7,691 bases of DNA from Ruminococcus sp. UBA4385 (GTDB lineage: Bacteria; Bacillota_A; Clostridia; Oscillospirales; Ruminococcaceae): positions 1 through 7,691 of the forward strand of contig DGRP01000009.1 in the NCBI GenBank assembly GCA_002391065.1. Direction: 5' to 3'. The notes below the pieces were generated by a model. That model did not search any database, was not told where the DNA came from, and worked only from the letters and a program-made list of their open reading frames with translations. The position numbers were made by a program, and so were the translations under genes. Shown piece after piece: positions 5,322-7,691 of the stretch (position 1 is the first letter of the stretch; every line of letters starts with the position of its first letter).

Positions 5322-5429
5322 TTTATACAGAGAAATATTGTCGTGCAGATATTGAAATATCCTTATACGCAAAGCAAAAGAATTCATCTGCACGACAATT
5401 CTTTATTTGTATAAAACAGGCATATTAAT
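5313..5429. mobile_element. MITE-like palindrome with flanking 10-bp direct repeats
   Basis: GCATATTAAT occurs at 5313-5322 and again at 5420-5429. Between the copies lies a near-perfect palindrome: outer arms TTTATACA (5322-5329) and TGTATAAA (5408-5415), then imperfect pairing, then a perfect 14-bp pair ATTGTCGTGCAGAT (5337-5350) and ATCTGCACGACAAT (5386-5399) around a 35-nt centre. No coding capacity. Removing one repeat plus the palindrome leaves the preceding gene's stop codon intact and brings GGAG (5430-5433) and the next ATG to within about 13-20 bp of it, matching the tight spacing of neighbouring genes. The extra ACAG at 5416-5419 breaks the symmetry, so the exact ends are uncertain. 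Alternatively it is an RNA hairpin that stabilises or attenuates the transcript. Confidence 0.55.
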
Positions 5430-5441
5430 GGAGTTAATTCA

Positions 5442-6587
5442 ATGAAACGATCTATTTCTATTACACTATTAACGTTTGTAACAATCCTGTTTTCCGGATG
5501 TGCCGCTATGGAACGCAATGAAAACGTCCATTCGGCAGGAGATACAGAGGAGCTCGGTATTTCTCACATCTATGACGGCTATGAGGAACTGCAAGGGAAG
5601 GGATTCAGCGGGTTCACTATGCCTGAAAAGATCGAAAAGCAGGATATATCGGAGGCATATACCTTCATCCGCAGCGAGGCAAAAAAGAGAGACTATAAGG
5701 CAGAGAGTGAGCTTTCCTTTAAGGCTCTTTTTGGCAACGATTATAATGAAAAATTCGTCCGCAGTAGTGAGCACCCGATCTGGTATGCACCAGACCGAAT
5801 GCTGTATGAATATGTCGATGACAAGGGAGGCTATGCCTCCTACTCGCTGATGGCATTCGGCGGTTTTATAGGTGGCTGGGAAAAGCTCAACAGCTTTCAG
5901 TCCTCACAGAAAGTGTTCTCTACAGAGAATACCTCGCAGCAGATAACACTTGGAAACAGCACAGTCACAGTAGGTGAAGTGGCAGACTATGCCAATGAAA
6001 TATTGCATCAGCTCAGCCCATTGTATAACGTCGAGCTGTTCCCGATGTATGTAAATGAAACGACATATCTCGAAACAGGTGCAAAAGCCGCAGAGGTAGT
6101 CTGTGCAGGTAAATACAAGGGCATCCCTATGGAGGACGACAGCCTGTTCTCCAAGACAGAGCAAAGGAACGGATATAGTGTCATGACAAGCTATAATGCG
6201 GCACGAATAAAAATGATCTTTGACAGCCCCGGTCATATAACTGTTCTGAATACAGCCAGCTTTCCGAACTGGGAGTTTGAAGAGACAAAGCTCGACAAAC
6301 TTATTTCCCTGAAAGATGCAGTAGCTATCCTTGATAAGGAGATAGCGCCCAATTCACACTATGAGATCGAAGAAGTAAGGCTTATGTACTGCTGCAAGGT
6401 CACAGGTGTGGTGCAGACCAATGATGAGGATGAAAACTCGCGCAACAGGGCTGACTACGGTGAACAAGAGCCCGAAAGGTTTGTACCGACCTGGTGTTTC
6501 AAATGGCATTCATATACCGATAAGGCACGGTTGACCCATGCGATCAAGGTCGATGCTGTTACGGGTGAGATAACTATAGATATTTAG
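5442..6587 (+). CDS. Lipoprotein of unknown function, 381 aa, paralogue of the 374-aa lipoprotein
   Basis: A lipoprotein signal with lipobox FSGC (Cys20), then AAMERN. Conserved with the protein at 3885: LGNSTVTVGEVADYANEI against VGNTTAAVKDYGKSCKDYI, KYKGIPM (224-230) against YYKGIPI (225-231), SLKDAVAILDKEIA (289-302) against SPAEAIDNISKQLA, PTWCFKWHS against PYWAVYFD, and the end VDAVTGEITI against DYETGEVYF. The N-terminal 150 residues are much more diverged (FGGFIGGWEKL here). The positions nearly coincide, so the two are full-length paralogues rather than a shared domain. GGAG (5430-5433) lies 8 nt before the ATG. It is expected on the outer membrane face with no visible active site; a sensing or binding role is a guess. 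The last strand layout resembles YycI/PepSY-type modules. Confidence 0.85.
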   Translation: MKRSISITLLTFVTILFSGCAAMERNENVHSAGDTEELGISHIYDGYEELQGKGFSGFTMPEKIEKQDISEAYTFIRSEAKKRDYKAESELSFKALFGNDYNEKFVRSSEHPIWYAPDRMLYEYVDDKGGYASYSLMAFGGFIGGWEKLNSFQSSQKVFSTENTSQQITLGNSTVTVGEVADYANEILHQLSPLYNVELFPMYVNETTYLETGAKAAEVVCAGKYKGIPMEDDSLFSKTEQRNGYSVMTSYNAARIKMIFDSPGHITVLNTASFPNWEFEETKLDKLISLKDAVAILDKEIAPNSHYEIEEVRLMYCCKVTGVVQTNDEDENSRNRADYGEQEPERFVPTWCFKWHSYTDKARLTHAIKVDAVTGEITIDI

Positions 6588-6596
6588 GGTGAAAAT

Positions 6597-7625
6597 ATGA
6601 TCAGAAAAATGCTATTTATTCTTTCCTTATCAGCGCTGCTCACGGCTTGTGCCGAAGACAGCAGTTCATCTTCGGATTATAAAACAAGCTCTGCCGTGAC
6701 AACAGTTACAACTGCTAAAGCCGAAAGCCATTCTGACGAGAGCAAGACAAATGAGGTACAGCGGCTGAAAGTGATCTCATACAAAGACGAAAAGCTGACA
6801 GTAGAGCGTAACGGCAAAGAGGAGGTCTATGACCTCAAGCGCAACGAGCTTGATGAAACAGCAACGCCACTCTCGCTCACGCTGCCCGAGCGGGTCATCA
6901 ATACTCCAGATGAGGAGATCTATGCAGACATATTATTTAGTGCTGACGGCAAGCGTATAATCAGCTGCGATGTTATAAAGCAAAATCTGACAAGATATTC
7001 CTACGAAGAAATGAGTGGGCTTGCCTTACCTGCAGCAGAGGATTGGGACAAGCTCGAGGTAAGTATCAGCCGTGTCAAAGGGAGCGTGTTTGAGATTTCA
7101 AACGACCGTGAGACACTGACCGTTGACCTGAACGAGCTTGACAATCTCTTTAAAGGCAAATATCCCGATCACACCGACAGGGGGCTGTTCGACGGCTATA
7201 AGTTTGCCGACGGAAAATTCCTGCTGACCGAGCTGCTATATTATTATCGTGACAACACTGAAAACGGAGGAACTGTTCCGGAATACACGAGGTTCCTTGC
7301 AACGGAATATTATTTCTTCTTCGGCACCGTGCAGAGCGTTTCGGACGACCGTGCCAAGGTTCTTCTTACCGACGGCAAGACACTCTGCGATGTTCCTACA
7401 TATTACAATGACTGCGAGGTCAAAGCGGAACAGGAGGTAATGCTGACCCTTGATGCGGATAAGACCCTCTTCGGCAGCGGTGAGAAATACAAGGCAGACT
7501 ATGCCGTGTTCTGGACAAAGAGTGATGTCTACAACCAGAGCGGGAAGAACTTCGGAGAGCTTGCATACGCAAAAATGAGCACAACGACTGCAGGTCAGCT
7601 TGATTATACGCTTGTAGATCAATAA
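6597..7625 (+). CDS. Lipoprotein of unknown function, 342 aa, with Ser/Thr-rich linker
   Basis: A lipoprotein signal ending LLTAC (Cys18), followed by a Ser/Thr-rich linker (about 22-50) that would hold the folded part away from the membrane. The rest appears to hold repeated short beta units: LKVISYKDEKLTVERNGKEEVYDL (about 57-80) resembles VEISRVKGSVFEISNDRETLTVDL (about 155-178) and FFFGTVQSVSDDRAKVLLTDGKTLCDV (about 245-271). Each has the form strand, turn with charged residues, L/V strand, D/NG(K/R), and strand, suggesting small OB-like or S1-like barrels in tandem. The start ATG has AGGGTGA (6586-6592), which overlaps the previous stop. It is not related to the two upstream lipoproteins. 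Codon use and spacing match its neighbours. Function unknown. Confidence 0.8.
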   Translation: MIRKMLFILSLSALLTACAEDSSSSSDYKTSSAVTTVTTAKAESHSDESKTNEVQRLKVISYKDEKLTVERNGKEEVYDLKRNELDETATPLSLTLPERVINTPDEEIYADILFSADGKRIISCDVIKQNLTRYSYEEMSGLALPAAEDWDKLEVSISRVKGSVFEISNDRETLTVDLNELDNLFKGKYPDHTDRGLFDGYKFADGKFLLTELLYYYRDNTENGGTVPEYTRFLATEYYFFFGTVQSVSDDRAKVLLTDGKTLCDVPTYYNDCEVKAEQEVMLTLDADKTLFGSGEKYKADYAVFWTKSDVYNQSGKNFGELAYAKMSTTTAGQLDYTLVDQ

Positions 7626-7650
7626 TGCATTCAAGGAAGAAGTTGATCAA

Positions 7651-7691
7651 TTGAAATTCATTAATTCCCTCCGCCAAGACCTGAACAAAAC
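7651..7691 (+). CDS. Start of a further gene (TTG start, runs out of window), possible ABC-2 type permease
   Basis: TTG at 7651 is preceded by AAGGAAGA (7633-7640) at 10-nt spacing and opens a frame reading MKFINSLRQDLNK to the window edge. The frame is closed upstream at 7615, so the gene cannot start much earlier, and no ATG or GTG is available in it. A short amphipathic start of the form F-x-N-S-L-R-Q-D-L resembles the N-terminus of ABC-2 type permeases in Firmicutes. Only 13 residues are visible, so this is a suggestion. Spacing of 25 bp from the previous stop fits the same operon. Confidence 0.45.
   Translation, partial: MKFINSLRQDLNK

Overview
The window looks like accessory DNA from an anaerobic gut or rumen Firmicute, most likely Ruminococcus or a close Oscillospiraceae relative. 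The basis is the style of the proteins: a sigma factor paired with a DUF4367-type anti-sigma protein, lipoproteins with Ser/Thr-rich linkers, strong AGGAGG-type ribosome sites, and an IS1182-type transposase. This is judged by reading, not by a database search.

Left part (1-2240): the C-terminal end of an IS1182-family transposase runs to 461 and the element probably ends near 489. About 1.75 kb without a convincing gene follows. It contains a leftward terminator (554-580), a duplicated AT-rich block with a repeated GCCCTG hairpin (604-920), several hairpins, and an iteron-like array with a 21-bp period (1413-1592). Two further inverted-repeat modules (1738-1871 and 2059-2213) are built on the same plan but with different stem sequences. 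The last module contains a strong rightward intrinsic terminator (2075-2106). The layout recalls a plasmid or integrative-element origin or regulatory region whose replication genes are absent, but no replication or mobilisation gene is visible.

Right part (2241-7691): a rightward gene cluster starts from a near-consensus vegetative promoter (TTGACA, 17 bp, TAATAT). The order is: ECF-like sigma factor; membrane-anchored DUF4367 anti-sigma candidate; small secreted protein (93 aa); lipoprotein (374 aa); small secreted or membrane-anchored protein (101 aa); lipoprotein (381 aa, paralogous to the 374-aa one); a third, unrelated lipoprotein (342 aa); and the first codons of another gene that begins like an ABC-2 type permease. 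Most genes overlap or lie within 25 bp of each other. The exceptions are a 93-bp gap before the first secreted protein and a 120-bp gap at 5322-5441. The second gap is filled by an imperfect palindrome flanked by 10-bp direct repeats, which looks like a small inserted MITE-like element.

Inferred working model: the sigma/anti-sigma pair senses an envelope signal and controls, or is co-transcribed with, an exported module of two [small secreted protein + lipoprotein] units plus a third lipoprotein and perhaps a transporter. No enzymatic function can be assigned to the exported proteins from the sequence. The repeat modules in the left part and the duplicated secreted-protein/lipoprotein arrangement are the two least explained features.
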